Shown: positions 34,271 through 43,766 of the stretch, one piece after another
Position numbering within the stretch: position 1 is the first letter of the stretch
How the letters are laid out: each line of letters starts with the position of its first letter
Assembly: GCF_001442625.1 (NCBI RefSeq)
Contig: NZ_LMZQ01000014.1
Span: forward strand, 172,771-236,770
Origin: Pedobacter ginsenosidimutans
GTDB taxonomy: Bacteria > Bacteroidota > Bacteroidia > Sphingobacteriales > Sphingobacteriaceae
DNA: 64,000 bases
Direction: 5' to 3'
Translations under genes and position numbers: made by a program
The notes under the pieces: model-generated
Database searches by the model: none
Seen by the model: only the letters and a program-made list of their open reading frames with translations
What the model was told of the DNA's origin: nothing

Positions 34271-34842
34271 CTTCTTTTTATGTTTTCAGTTGGTTTATCA
34301 ATTGCTGAGGAAGCTAACATTGTCCTCAACTGTTTCTTTGCTTCAGAGAGGTGCCACCTTGATGTACTCTCGGTAATATTCAAATGTTCTCCAATTTCCT
34401 TATGCGAATAGCCATCTATAACTGAAAGGTTAAAAACCAACTGGGTAGCGGTTGGCAACAGGCGTATCAATTTTAGGAGATCTTCTACAAAAAGTTTATC
34501 TAACACAGACGGCTGGATAAAGATTTCCTCTATTTCATCTTGGCTGATTGCTTCGTTAAACTTAGCCTCTCTTCGGCCAATATCAATACACGACCTTACC
34601 ATCACCGTCCTAATCCAGGCACCAAATTCTCCTTTTTTAGCATCGAAAGTATGGATATGCTGAAAAACCTTCAAAAAACCAACACTCAACGCATCATGCG
34701 CCAGATCATCTGACTTTAAATAACGAAAACATATCCGCAGCATTTCGGCATAGTAAAGCTTATAGAGACCTTCCTGTGCTTGCCGCTCATTAGCCTTGCA
34801 GCCTCTGATTAGTTTAGTATCCTGCTTAAAAAAAAGGTTCAT
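34267..34842 (-). CDS. ECF-type RNA polymerase sigma factor
   Basis: A 191-residue sigma-70 family protein with region 2 (about 15-85: QEGLYKLYYAEMLRICFRYLKSDDLAHDAL, split) and region 4 (about 125-180: LPTATQLVFNLSVIDGYSHKEIGEHLNI, split). It is the first gene of a two-gene operon with the barrel-bearing anti-sigma candidate. Regulon unknown. Divergent from a methyltransferase gene. Confidence 0.92.
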   Translation of the reverse strand: MNLFFKQDTKLIRGCKANERQAQEGLYKLYYAEMLRICFRYLKSDDLAHDALSVGFLKVFQHIHTFDAKKGEFGAWIRTVMVRSCIDIGRREAKFNEAISQDEIEEIFIQPSVLDKLFVEDLLKLIRLLPTATQLVFNLSVIDGYSHKEIGEHLNITESTSRWHLSEAKKQLRTMLASSAIDKPTENIKRR

Positions 34843-35003
34843 CCATTTGGTTCGGTAAGCGGTTTTTCATGGTGTTATAACAAGGTTACGCAGTGGATAT
34901 GAAAAACGCTGGGTTAAAATTAATTTATTTTTTATTGATACATTTTATTTTTCGACCAAGCGTTTTCATCACTGGCTTCGTATGATCTTGTAAACCCTGA
35001 TCA

Positions 35004-35906
35004 ATGCGCCACAATGAAAGCTATAACCGACACAACGAATGGTACAATGAACATTTCCCGTCCGAAAGTGCTAAAAGTGATTTTTATGAAAAAGTAAGGG
35101 CTACAGGCAAAAACAATGTTGCCCACTGGCTGCAACAACTATTTTTCAGTTGTCTTGATCCGCTTCTGGATAGAAAAAACCGAAGCTGGCTTACCGTAGG
35201 AGATGCGTATGGATTTGATGCGCAATATATCTTAAACTCGGGCAATAAAGCATTGGCAACCGATTTGAATACCGACTTTTTAAATATTGCACTAAAAGAG
35301 GGAATTATTAATGCCTGTGCTGCGGAAAATGCAGAAAAGCTATCGCGAGAAGATAATAGCTTTGATTTTGTGCTTTGCAAAGAATCTTACCACCATTTCC
35401 CTAGGCCATATGCTGCAATGTACGAGATGATCAGAGTGGCCAGATCGGGTGTCGTAGTGATGGAGCCGCAAGATCCGGTAACAAAAATGCCTTTACTATT
35501 AATGCTAAGCAATCTTTTTGCAAAAAACGGGCAATTTATTAACAAACTATGGAAAAACCGTTTTTCATTTGAGCCTGTTGGAAATTTTGTATACAAGGTT
35601 TCTGAACGGGAATTTGAAAAACTGGCCGCAGGTTTAGGCCTGCCAATGGTCGGTTTTAAAAAAATAAATCCAAATTATTGGTTTAAAGGAGCAGAATCAA
35701 TATCAACCGATCAATACAGCAGGCAGTTTTTCTTTATCAAAATGAAGAAGTTTCTTTTTGATACTCTCTTCAAGTTAAGGGTTATGCCCTCACAGGTGTT
35801 AACTACAGTCATTTTTAAACAATTACCTGATGAGCACACGATTAATCTGCTTAAGAAAAGCGGTTACTACCTGGTTTACATTCCTCAAAACCCTTATTTA
35901 AATTAA
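35004..35906 (+). CDS. Class I SAM-dependent methyltransferase
   Basis: A 300-residue protein. The central region has the Rossmann-like order LTVGDAYGFDAQYIL (motif I, atypical without GxGxG), ALATDLN (acidic end of strand 2) and FDFVLCKESYHHFPRPYAAMYEMIRV (split; motif of methyltransferase type 11). The C-terminal 120 residues are basic and aromatic and may bind substrate. Substrate is unknown. It is divergent from the sigma factor operon and followed by a small membrane-protein gene. Confidence 0.8.
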   Translation: MRHNESYNRHNEWYNEHFPSESAKSDFYEKVRATGKNNVAHWLQQLFFSCLDPLLDRKNRSWLTVGDAYGFDAQYILNSGNKALATDLNTDFLNIALKEGIINACAAENAEKLSREDNSFDFVLCKESYHHFPRPYAAMYEMIRVARSGVVVMEPQDPVTKMPLLLMLSNLFAKNGQFINKLWKNRFSFEPVGNFVYKVSEREFEKLAAGLGLPMVGFKKINPNYWFKGAESISTDQYSRQFFFIKMKKFLFDTLFKLRVMPSQVLTTVIFKQLPDEHTINLLKKSGYYLVYIPQNPYLN

Positions 35907-35948
35907 ACGATACCCAGTCTTATCATTTCACATATATCTAAATAAAAC

Positions 35949-36194
35949 ATGAAAATCAACTCAACACCTAAAACCCTTTATTTTTTCTCCATCTTAATGT
36001 TACTAGGGTTTTTGATCCTAACTTATTTTTTTTATCCCCGTGTACTATGGAGCGAGTTCTTGGCATCAGCAGCTATTTTTTTGCCAATTGCAGTTGGGAT
36101 AATTATTTTAGCTATTCTTTTATTTCTGGGCATATACCTGATGATCAAAGGCATAAACCATGGAAAGAAAAAAAAACACGTTAGATATTTATAG
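35949..36194 (+). CDS. Small two-helix membrane protein
   Basis: An 81-residue protein with hydrophobic segments at about 10-30 (TLYFFSILMLLGFLILTYFF) and 40-67, and a basic tail (HGKKKKHVRYL). It lies 42 nt after the methyltransferase gene, possibly in the same transcript. No family is recognised. Confidence 0.65.
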   Translation: MKINSTPKTLYFFSILMLLGFLILTYFFYPRVLWSEFLASAAIFLPIAVGIIILAILLFLGIYLMIKGINHGKKKKHVRYL

Positions 36195-36249
36195 TCTTTA
36201 AAACGTATCTATTATATGATAATTTAGCTGTATCCTCGATATCCAATCA

Positions 36250-37851
36250 TTACTTATCCCACCAAACCCGTGAGGTAAGTACATCTCCCCCTGCTATTCT
36301 GGCTACGGCATCTTTATAGTTTTGAGGATTGTTCAGCACTTCCGTTGATAGGTAGATCATCCTGCGGGGAATAGTGCCATTGGTAACGTTGCCTTTGTAA
36401 TTTATGGAAATAAGCTTGGGATAATCGCTCCTTTTCCAGTTTAACCAGGCTTCTATGAAATTAAAATCCGTTCCTGTAGTTACCCAGTATTGTGTATTGA
36501 TTGCGCTTAGTGCATTTTGTGTACTGCTTTCATCAAGTGGATTCTGGTTTACAAATGCAGTGATTTTATTGGCATCAACCGCAGCTAAAGGATCCAGCTG
36601 TGCAAGCGATTGGATTGCGCCCGTTAAGCCATTGGTGTAGTGCAGGTTTGCGGTTCCATTTATATTCCACCCTCGCACTTTAGCTTCTGCAAGCAAAAAT
36701 TCAATTTCAGCGTAACTCAGGATAAAAATTGGTCCGCCTAATTTAAGGTACATCGCGGTGCGTGGTCTGGAATATTTTCCGAGTGGAGCAAAATCACTTC
36801 CGCTACCTGTACCGCCTGGATAGTTTGGCGAACGACTGATATCGGTGGTTCCACCCTGCAAATCGTATCCATTTGGCATCCCAACCTGAACAGTTGCATC
36901 GGTATTTCCGCTTAAATTCTGATCTGCATTTTTGGCCAATCCATCTTTCGGTACTTCACCTATCACACCCAATCTGGGGTCGTTGGTATTTTTTAACTGA
37001 TCAATTAATGTTTTACTCCATCGTACTTCCAGATAGTCGGAAAATGTTCTTAAAGCAAGTGATGTACCATTTTGGCTGTTAAAGGAAGAAGCATCGGTTA
37101 AAAGAATCGCATTGTCGTTAATACTGGTAAAAGTTTTGCCCGCAGCCTTTTCGGTCCAAATTCTGGCCTTCTCCGGATCTGCTTTCGTTAAGCGCATGGC
37201 AATCCTAAGCATTAATGAATAACCAAACTTTTTCCATTTACCGATATCGCCTTTATAAAAAAGATCGGCGGTTGGCCCGGGTTTTTCGACATCCAGTTGT
37301 GCGGTAGCCATTTCGAGATCGTTCAGCATTTGTGTATAAATATCTTCCTGACGATCGTAAACCGGATATTTAACACCTTGTATTGCTTTAACAGCCTGCG
37401 AATAAGGCACATCACCATAAGTATCGGTAATTCTTTGCAAAATCAATACAAACATCATATCACCTATCGCAATCAGGTTTTTATAGGCAACCGGATCTTT
37501 CAATCTGGCCAGTCTTTGCATCTCTCTGATGTAAGAGGCATCAGCATAACCTTCATCAAAAATACGCCCCTGATAATCGGTAAAACTGCCCACATTGATA
37601 TATTTATCGCCATTGTTGTAATAATAATAGGTTGAGGCAAGCAACTGCATCATGGTACTCTGATACAACAGCTGATAATAACCTAAATTGGCATATTTTA
37701 ACTGTGCCTGCGCAAGCAAGCTGTTGGGATCATAATTATCTTCTGTAAGTTTGGTTGGATCTGTATTGATTTCGTCCAGCTTTTCCTTAGAACAACTGCC
37801 CATTAAAGCCAGTAAAAAAGCACCCAAAACACACAACTTTCTCATGGCCAT
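36250..37851 (-). CDS. SusD/RagB-family outer-membrane lipoprotein
   Basis: A 533-residue surface lipoprotein. The lipobox LMGSC puts the lipidated Cys at about residue 20. The N-terminal INTDPTKLTEDNYDP and the TPR-like helices around 60-250 mark the SusD-like group 2 fold. It binds glycan or another nutrient and acts as a lid over its SusC partner. It starts 1 nt after the SusC gene, as the last gene of the FecR-SusC-SusD operon. The C-terminus (VLTSRVWWDK) closely resembles that of the second SusD of this locus (GGTRLWWDVNKANF). Confidence 0.95.
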   Translation of the reverse strand: MAMRKLCVLGAFLLALMGSCSKEKLDEINTDPTKLTEDNYDPNSLLAQAQLKYANLGYYQLLYQSTMMQLLASTYYYYNNGDKYINVGSFTDYQGRIFDEGYADASYIREMQRLARLKDPVAYKNLIAIGDMMFVLILQRITDTYGDVPYSQAVKAIQGVKYPVYDRQEDIYTQMLNDLEMATAQLDVEKPGPTADLFYKGDIGKWKKFGYSLMLRIAMRLTKADPEKARIWTEKAAGKTFTSINDNAILLTDASSFNSQNGTSLALRTFSDYLEVRWSKTLIDQLKNTNDPRLGVIGEVPKDGLAKNADQNLSGNTDATVQVGMPNGYDLQGGTTDISRSPNYPGGTGSGSDFAPLGKYSRPRTAMYLKLGGPIFILSYAEIEFLLAEAKVRGWNINGTANLHYTNGLTGAIQSLAQLDPLAAVDANKITAFVNQNPLDESSTQNALSAINTQYWVTTGTDFNFIEAWLNWKRSDYPKLISINYKGNVTNGTIPRRMIYLSTEVLNNPQNYKDAVARIAGGDVLTSRVWWDK

Positions 37852-37852
37852 C

Positions 37853-40800
37853 TTATTTGAATTTAAAGTTTAAATTGATCCCAAAGCTTCGTGTAGCAGG
37901 TAACGAAGCGCCTTCTATCCCCGCATAACCCAATGTAGGCGAAAACTGCGATTCAGGATCTATATTTTTAGTGTATTTAAGCAAGGTAAACAGGTTCCGC
38001 GCGACCAGATCTATCCCCACACTGCTAAAAGGTGTTCTTTTTAAAAAACGTTCGCTAAAAGAATAACCTAATGTAGCCTGCCTCAGCTTAATGAAACTGC
38101 CATTGAGTACCGATAATGCCGAAATATTGGTGGCCAATTCAGGGTAATAGGCATAAGCGGGAACATTAATCGTGTTCTTTTGTCCATTTTCTAACAGGCC
38201 ATCGGCCACAATCCCCGTTTCTCTCCCGATCAAAGTGGCTTTATTTAAGCCAAGTACGTAACTGTAATATTCTGTTGCCGATAGGATTTTATTGCCAAAG
38301 CGATAATCGATCAAAAACGAAAAACTAAACTGTTTATAGTTAAAACTGTTGGTTATCCCTCCGTATAAAGTAGGCATGGTGCCACCCATTGGAATAAAAT
38401 TACCCCGCTTAGGTATACCATCCGATCCGACAATGATGTTTCCATTTGCATCCCGTAAATAATCGTAGGCCATAATCTGCGTAATCGGTTTACCAACCAC
38501 CAGCGCAGTATTGGCATTTAGCGGCCGATAGGTGCCTGTAAGGGTGTAATTACTGTTGCCATCGATAGAAAGCAAGGTATTCTTTACCTTGGTCATATTA
38601 AAGTTAACTTGCCATTTGCCCCTTGTTGTAAGCAATGGCGTATAGCCTAAAGCCAGTTCTATCCCTGCATTCCGGGTCTCGCCAAGGTTAACATAGGCGG
38701 AGGTAAAACCTGTGGTAACCGATTGTTTTGCATTAATAATTTCGTTGTGGGTAATGCGGTTGAAATAGGTAAAATCGATATCCAGCCGACTGTTAAAAAA
38801 TTTAAGATCGAGACCTGCCTCTATTTCATTTAGCGTAAATGGTTTTAAATTGTAATTTGGTAAATCGCTGGAAAAACCACCCACAGGAACACCATTTACC
38901 TGATTATCTACGGTATAATAGATTTGCGTGGTATATGGAACGATGGGCTCGCCACTTGTTTTGGCAAAATCCAACCGCAATTTACCGAAATCGAGGCCTT
39001 TCAAATTCAGCAGATCTGAAAAAATAAAACTGCCCGATACCCCAGGCACAAATATGCCCCGATTGTTAGCAGGCAAGGTAGAATAGATATCATAACGGCC
39101 GGTAACGGAGAAGTTAAGATAACGCTCATAGCTGAGATCGGCAGTGTAATAAGCCGATTCGGTTACAATTCTGGATATGGCCAGTGTTTTGGTACTGGTA
39201 ATCAGATTTTCTGGCACATACAGATACGGCACTTTAAACTGCGATCCTTTCAGTTTTTCGGTATTGCCCTTTCTTTCGCGATAATTTGCGCCCATTGAAA
39301 ATTCGAGGTTCAATTTATCGCTCAGGTTTCTGGTCGCACTGAACAAAATATCGCTATTGAGTTCTGATGTACGGTTTTGATCATAGGCATTCATACCACC
39401 CTGTCTGTTAATGGAAAATGCAGTCCCTGTAGGTAAAATACTCACTACTTCATCTTTACTCGAATCGTAGCCAATTCTGCCCTGCAGTGATGCCCAGCTG
39501 GCCAACTTATATTTTAATACCGCTGATGTGATATAGCGATTTCTATTGGCATAATCAGCCTGTTTGTTCATTAAAAAATATGGATTGGTTTTATATTCAT
39601 CTGCATTCCACCTCGTTTCGAAACCTGTTCCGGTATCAAAACCAGGGGCTAAGATCGATTGATCTAAACTGGTAGCCAAAGCTGATATCCCATAATTTGC
39701 ATTTAAAGGGCCATCGCTGAGGTAGCTTTTGTTTTTGTTCCTTTCGTAAATGTAATTACCGGTAAAGCTCAGCGATATTTTAGAACTTAGTGCTACTGTA
39801 CCATAAAAATTTAACGTTTTACGGTTTAACGCACCATTGCTTAAAACAGAATTGTAATCTAAATTGGAAACCGAAACACGATAGTTATTATTGGTATTTC
39901 CACCAACCAGCGACAGCGTATTAATGAAGGCCGGAGCAGTGCGATAAAAAGTCTGGATGTTATTCTTAACTGGAGCATAAGGGCGCATAGAGCCATCTAC
40001 CTGAGGGCTTAATTTGCCATCCATAAGTTCTCCCCAGCTCAACAACCCCGTGGTAATCGCATTGTACAGATCGGCAGGACGTTTATTTTGGGTACCCTGA
40101 CCGTACAGATATTGAAAATCAGTAGAATTAACCGGAACATCGAAGGCCAGGTTTGCGTTGTATTCCAGCTTTGGTTCGGTATTTTCTCCACCGCTTTTCA
40201 GATTGATGAGGATCACACCATTTGCAGCCCTTGCGCCATATAAAGCCGAAGCAGCCGAACCTTTCAATATCGTAATGGTTTCAATATCATCCGGATTGAT
40301 GTTACTAATTCCATCGCCATAATCGGCCCCGCCATATTCATTTGCACTTCCACGAATACTGTTATCAATAGGGACACCATTTACGATAAATAACGGAGAG
40401 GCAGCAGTCATACTAGAAACACCACGGATGAGTATACGTGCCGCAGATCCTGGGCCACCGTTTACACCGGTAATGTTAAGTCCGGCTACTCTACCCTGTA
40501 GCGCCATAATCATATTGCTTTCTCTTGCCTTGGTGATGGAAGAACCTTTAATGGTAGTTAAGGCATAGCCAACTTTATGATTGTCTTTTTCAATACCCAA
40601 AGCCGTAATTACTACCTCTTTTAAAAAGCGGACACTATCAGAACCCATTTTTCCTTCGGTATTTTTTCTGATTACGATTAAATTATTCGGCAAAAGAGAA
40701 TAGGTATAACCGCTATTAATCAGCAATTGATCGATCACCTTTATGGCTTCTTCATCTTCTACCTTGATGGATACCTGATGTTGAGGGATTTTAGATTCAC

Positions 40801-40954
40801 TGTAGGCGAAATGATAAACAGTTTGTTGCTGTATGGCTTCTACAACCTGCTCAAAATTTGCCCCATTAAAATTTAAGGTAACTTTAGTTTGTGCATTGGC
40901 GCATAGCGGAAAAATCAATCCAATTAACAATATGATTCTCTGCGCACAATTCAT
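37853..40954 (-). CDS. SusC/RagA TonB-dependent transporter with STN signalling domain
   Basis: A 1033-residue outer-membrane transporter. Signal peptide to about residue 22; an STN domain at about 25-105 (VTLNFNGANFEQVVEAIQQQT start), a short linker, a plug with the SusC phrase VVITALGIEKDNHKVGYA and ARILIRGVSS, then a 22-strand barrel ending FGINLNFKFK. An STN domain passes the ligand signal to FecR, and FecR is encoded directly upstream. The CarboxypepD-regulatory-like domain common in SusC proteins appears to be missing. It imports the ligand captured by the adjacent SusD, driven by TonB. Confidence 0.95.
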   Translation of the reverse strand: MNCAQRIILLIGLIFPLCANAQTKVTLNFNGANFEQVVEAIQQQTVYHFAYSESKIPQHQVSIKVEDEEAIKVIDQLLINSGYTYSLLPNNLIVIRKNTEGKMGSDSVRFLKEVVITALGIEKDNHKVGYALTTIKGSSITKARESNMIMALQGRVAGLNITGVNGGPGSAARILIRGVSSMTAASPLFIVNGVPIDNSIRGSANEYGGADYGDGISNINPDDIETITILKGSAASALYGARAANGVILINLKSGGENTEPKLEYNANLAFDVPVNSTDFQYLYGQGTQNKRPADLYNAITTGLLSWGELMDGKLSPQVDGSMRPYAPVKNNIQTFYRTAPAFINTLSLVGGNTNNNYRVSVSNLDYNSVLSNGALNRKTLNFYGTVALSSKISLSFTGNYIYERNKNKSYLSDGPLNANYGISALATSLDQSILAPGFDTGTGFETRWNADEYKTNPYFLMNKQADYANRNRYITSAVLKYKLASWASLQGRIGYDSSKDEVVSILPTGTAFSINRQGGMNAYDQNRTSELNSDILFSATRNLSDKLNLEFSMGANYRERKGNTEKLKGSQFKVPYLYVPENLITSTKTLAISRIVTESAYYTADLSYERYLNFSVTGRYDIYSTLPANNRGIFVPGVSGSFIFSDLLNLKGLDFGKLRLDFAKTSGEPIVPYTTQIYYTVDNQVNGVPVGGFSSDLPNYNLKPFTLNEIEAGLDLKFFNSRLDIDFTYFNRITHNEIINAKQSVTTGFTSAYVNLGETRNAGIELALGYTPLLTTRGKWQVNFNMTKVKNTLLSIDGNSNYTLTGTYRPLNANTALVVGKPITQIMAYDYLRDANGNIIVGSDGIPKRGNFIPMGGTMPTLYGGITNSFNYKQFSFSFLIDYRFGNKILSATEYYSYVLGLNKATLIGRETGIVADGLLENGQKNTINVPAYAYYPELATNISALSVLNGSFIKLRQATLGYSFSERFLKRTPFSSVGIDLVARNLFTLLKYTKNIDPESQFSPTLGYAGIEGASLPATRSFGINLNFKFK

Positions 40955-40986
40955 GGCTACAAATATACATTGCTTAACTGTTTGTG

Positions 40987-42000
40987 CTAACGGTAGATAT
41001 AGACATTTTTACCCTTTATCGAATAATTGAAATTTTCGATCAGTTTTAGCACATTTAAAGCCTCTGTAATGGTTTCTTTATCTACACGTCCGGTAAATTT
41101 AACCGTTTTAAGATCAGCTTCTTTAAAGGTTATTTTTACATCGTACCATCGCTCAAAAAGCTTGGCAATTTCATCAAAACGGCTGTTTTTATAGATGAGT
41201 TCGTGGTTTGTCCATGCGGTTTCCAATACCCGACCTGTCTCCATTCCACTAAAATGGGTGAGCTGGCTTAAATTTGGCTTGCCACCGGCCAGGGTAAACT
41301 TATCGTTTGGCTTTAAGATAAAAGTTTGTTTGTTATTATTTTTAAGTGAGATAGCAACGCTTCCCCTGATTAAGGTGGTTTCGGTAAAAGCATCGTTCTG
41401 GTAAGCCTTAACGTCAAACGCTGTGCCCAGAACTTTTACGTCCAATTGCTCCGTGTGTACAATAAAGGGGTGTTTAGGATCTTTTTTAACATCAAAAAAT
41501 GCCTCACCAGATAAGTAAACATCCCTGGTATCAGCAGTAAAATGATCCGGGTATTTTAAGCTGCTCCCCGAATTCATTTTTACAGTAGAGCCATCGGCCA
41601 GTACAATGGTTTTCACCTCTGCGGCTTTGGTTAGCGCCCGAGTTAGTACCAACTGATCTGCTTTATTGAAGAAAACGGCTTCTCTGTTATACACCAAAAC
41701 GCCAGCCAAAACAATAGCTGCAACGGCAGCAATTTTTAGCCAGACACCGTAGCTTTTGCTGTTGGTAACCTTTAAACTGGGTTCATCAGGAACCTGGATC
41801 TGGGCGCTGATCCGATCAAAAACTAGATCGATATTTTCTTCTTCAGCGGTTTCAGATTCAAAATAGGTCTGTAGCTGTTTATATTCTGTTCTAAGCGCTT
41901 CATTATCGGCTAAAATCGATTCCAGTTCAACAGATTCATCCGACGAAATTTCTCCGGCCAATTGTTTTCCAAGCAATTCTGTAAATCTTTGATCTGTCAT
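40987..42000 (-). CDS. FecR-family anti-sigma factor
   Basis: A 337-residue inner-membrane protein. Cytosolic N-terminus about 1-85 (TDQRFTELLGKQLAGEISSDE), a transmembrane helix near 88-105 (WLKIAAVAAIVLAGVLVY), the FecR domain about 115-225 (VLADGSTVKMNSGSSLKYPD) and a C-terminal DUF4974-type domain about 265-337 that would meet the STN domain of SusC. It would hold the upstream sigma factor until the transporter signals. The gene lies between the sigma and SusC genes on the same strand, and a TGTAGGCAATTT element precedes it. Confidence 0.95.
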   Translation of the reverse strand: MTDQRFTELLGKQLAGEISSDESVELESILADNEALRTEYKQLQTYFESETAEEENIDLVFDRISAQIQVPDEPSLKVTNSKSYGVWLKIAAVAAIVLAGVLVYNREAVFFNKADQLVLTRALTKAAEVKTIVLADGSTVKMNSGSSLKYPDHFTADTRDVYLSGEAFFDVKKDPKHPFIVHTEQLDVKVLGTAFDVKAYQNDAFTETTLIRGSVAISLKNNNKQTFILKPNDKFTLAGGKPNLSQLTHFSGMETGRVLETAWTNHELIYKNSRFDEIAKLFERWYDVKITFKEADLKTVKFTGRVDKETITEALNVLKLIENFNYSIKGKNVYIYR

Positions 42001-42038
42001 TTTTTTCCGCCCTTTATGATATGTTCCTTTTTCTGTTA

Positions 42039-42050
42039 AAATTGCCTACA
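42039..42050 (-). promoter_or_regulatory. Candidate ECF promoter element before fecR
   Basis: TGTAGGCAATTT on the minus strand, 38 nt before the fecR start and overlapping the TAG stop codon of the sigma gene. It is identical to the elements at 42752-42763 and 43767-43778. Confidence 0.55.
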
Positions 42051-42687
42051 AGAAATAAAAAAAAGATAAGGTACCCACTAAGATAATCAGGGAGATTATT
42101 TTTCCAAGCTTTTTTTCATCAGATCCTTTGTCTTGTAAAGGTTGTAATATTAAGCGGAGTTTTGCAATGGCCCTGAACAACTGGGTCTGCACCGTTCGGG
42201 GTGAAATGTTCAACAGTTCTGCCACTTCCTTATATTTCATTCCACTTTCCTTGATCAACCTAAAGACTGTAGCTGCCTGAGGTGCCAAACCAGCAATGGC
42301 AAAATCAAGTTGCCGGTGCAGTTCTTTGGTTTCCATAATATATTCCGGCGTTTGTGCTGTTACCGAAACATCCTCTTCTGCATCAACTAAATCGATAAAC
42401 GTAATTGAAGAATTTTTTTTGAGGTATTTAAGTGATTGATTTTTTACAGCGATAAAAAAATAACTTTCGGGATTTAATACATGGGTACTTGTTGCGCGGT
42501 TTTCCCAGCATTTAACAAATAACTCGGTAACCAGGTCTTCTGCAGCCTGTTTATCAACCACATAGTAAATAGAAAATTTGATTAACCTACTGTACAGAAA
42601 GCGGTAAAGTTGCTCAAAAGATTTTATATCATCCTCGAGGCAAATCTTATTCCATAAAACGACTAGATCTGGCTTAGCTGCTTTCAA
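42046..42687 (-). CDS. ECF-type sigma factor of the glycan locus
   Basis: A 213-residue sigma-70 protein of the Bacteroidota PUL-linked group. Region 2 is at about 20-85 (LYRFLYSRLIKFSIYYVVDKQAAEDLVTELFVKCW, split) and region 4 at about 130-185 (GMKYKEVAELLNISPRTVQTQ). The last 20 residues (LGKIISLIILVGTLSFFYFL) are hydrophobic and could anchor it at the membrane near FecR. It heads the FecR-SusC-SusD gene cluster and is the most likely reader of the TGTAGGCAATTT elements. Confidence 0.94.
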   Translation of the reverse strand: MKAAKPDLVVLWNKICLEDDIKSFEQLYRFLYSRLIKFSIYYVVDKQAAEDLVTELFVKCWENRATSTHVLNPESYFFIAVKNQSLKYLKKNSSITFIDLVDAEEDVSVTAQTPEYIMETKELHRQLDFAIAGLAPQAATVFRLIKESGMKYKEVAELLNISPRTVQTQLFRAIAKLRLILQPLQDKGSDEKKLGKIISLIILVGTLSFFYFL

Positions 42688-42751
42688 CTTGGTTAGTTTG
42701 GTGAATCAAATGTAAGGTAATAAAAAATATTTCATAAAAAAATCTTCCCGC

Positions 42752-42763
42752 TGTAGGCAATTT
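42752..42763 (+). promoter_or_regulatory. Candidate ECF promoter element before the ROK gene
   Basis: TGTAGGCAATTT, 75 nt before the ROK start, in the region between the divergent sigma and ROK genes and oriented toward ROK. Confidence 0.55.
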
Positions 42764-42837
42764 AACAAAAAAAGGACTCTTCATTCGGTGCCATAATAAG
42801 GCGCAAGCCATTTATAGATCTATTGAAGCAGAAAACA

Positions 42838-43734
42838 ATGAATAAAAACAAATATGTGATGGGCATTGATATCGGGGGTTCGCACATTACAGCTGCCGTA
42901 CTCGATATGCAGCAGCGGAACATTCTTAAAAATTCCTACACGCGCGAACGTGTCGACTCTCATGGCTCAACAAAAAAGATTATCCACACCTGGTGCAGTG
43001 CAATTAAAGCAGCTTATCAAAAAGTTGATATCGAAATGGGCCGTTTAGGTATTGCCATGCCGGGCCCTTTCGATTATGATAACGGCATCTCCTATATCGC
43101 GGGCAACGATAAATATGCAGCTTTTTATGGCCTAAACGTAAAAGATATGCTGGCCAGTGAACTGCAGATCGACCGCGATCAGATTTTGATGAGTAACGAT
43201 GCTTCGTGCTTTTTGGCCGGAGAAGTATTTGCAGGTGAAGCACGTGCCTATCAGCATCTGATTGGTATTACATTGGGAACAGGCCTGGGAAGTGCGGTTT
43301 ATCATGAGGGGAAAGTTGACGATGCCAATTTATGGTGTGCTCCTTTTTTAGATGGCATAACAGAAGATCATCTTTCCACGCGATGGTTTTTAAAACGCTA
43401 TTATGAACTCACAGGATTAAACATCCTAAATGTTCGCGAATTGACCATGCTTTATGATGAGAATCAGACAGTACGGAAAATATTTGCTGAGTTTAGCCAT
43501 AACCTTGGGCTTTTCCTCAAAAAATTTCAACAGGATCATACGGCAGAGGCGATTGTGATCGGTGGTAATATAGCCAACGCCTCCAACCGTTTTATTCCAG
43601 GTGTGGTTAAATATCTCCATTCGCAGGACATCACTTTACCGATACATATTTCTGAATTGAATGAAGATGCGGCCTTGGTTGGAGCTGCGGGTTGCTGGGC
43701 TACGCAGACATTTAAAACGATCGAAAAAATCTAA
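42838..43734 (+). CDS. ROK-family sugar kinase
   Basis: From the ATG at 42838 (a TTG at 42823 would add five residues) it has 298 residues. The ATP-binding DIGGSHITAAVLD (about residues 10-22), GIAMPGPFDYDNG, the substrate-site MSNDASCFLAGE and GITLGTGLGSA are characteristic. The CxCGxxGCxE zinc motif of most ROK kinases is absent; the matching region reads LWCAPFLDGITEDHLS. It probably phosphorylates a hexose or amino sugar freed by this locus. It is divergent from the sigma gene and followed by the second SusC gene. Confidence 0.9.
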   Translation: MNKNKYVMGIDIGGSHITAAVLDMQQRNILKNSYTRERVDSHGSTKKIIHTWCSAIKAAYQKVDIEMGRLGIAMPGPFDYDNGISYIAGNDKYAAFYGLNVKDMLASELQIDRDQILMSNDASCFLAGEVFAGEARAYQHLIGITLGTGLGSAVYHEGKVDDANLWCAPFLDGITEDHLSTRWFLKRYYELTGLNILNVRELTMLYDENQTVRKIFAEFSHNLGLFLKKFQQDHTAEAIVIGGNIANASNRFIPGVVKYLHSQDITLPIHISELNEDAALVGAAGCWATQTFKTIEKI

Positions 43735-43766
43735 CAAAAAATTATTTAAAAATAATTCAATTCCCT

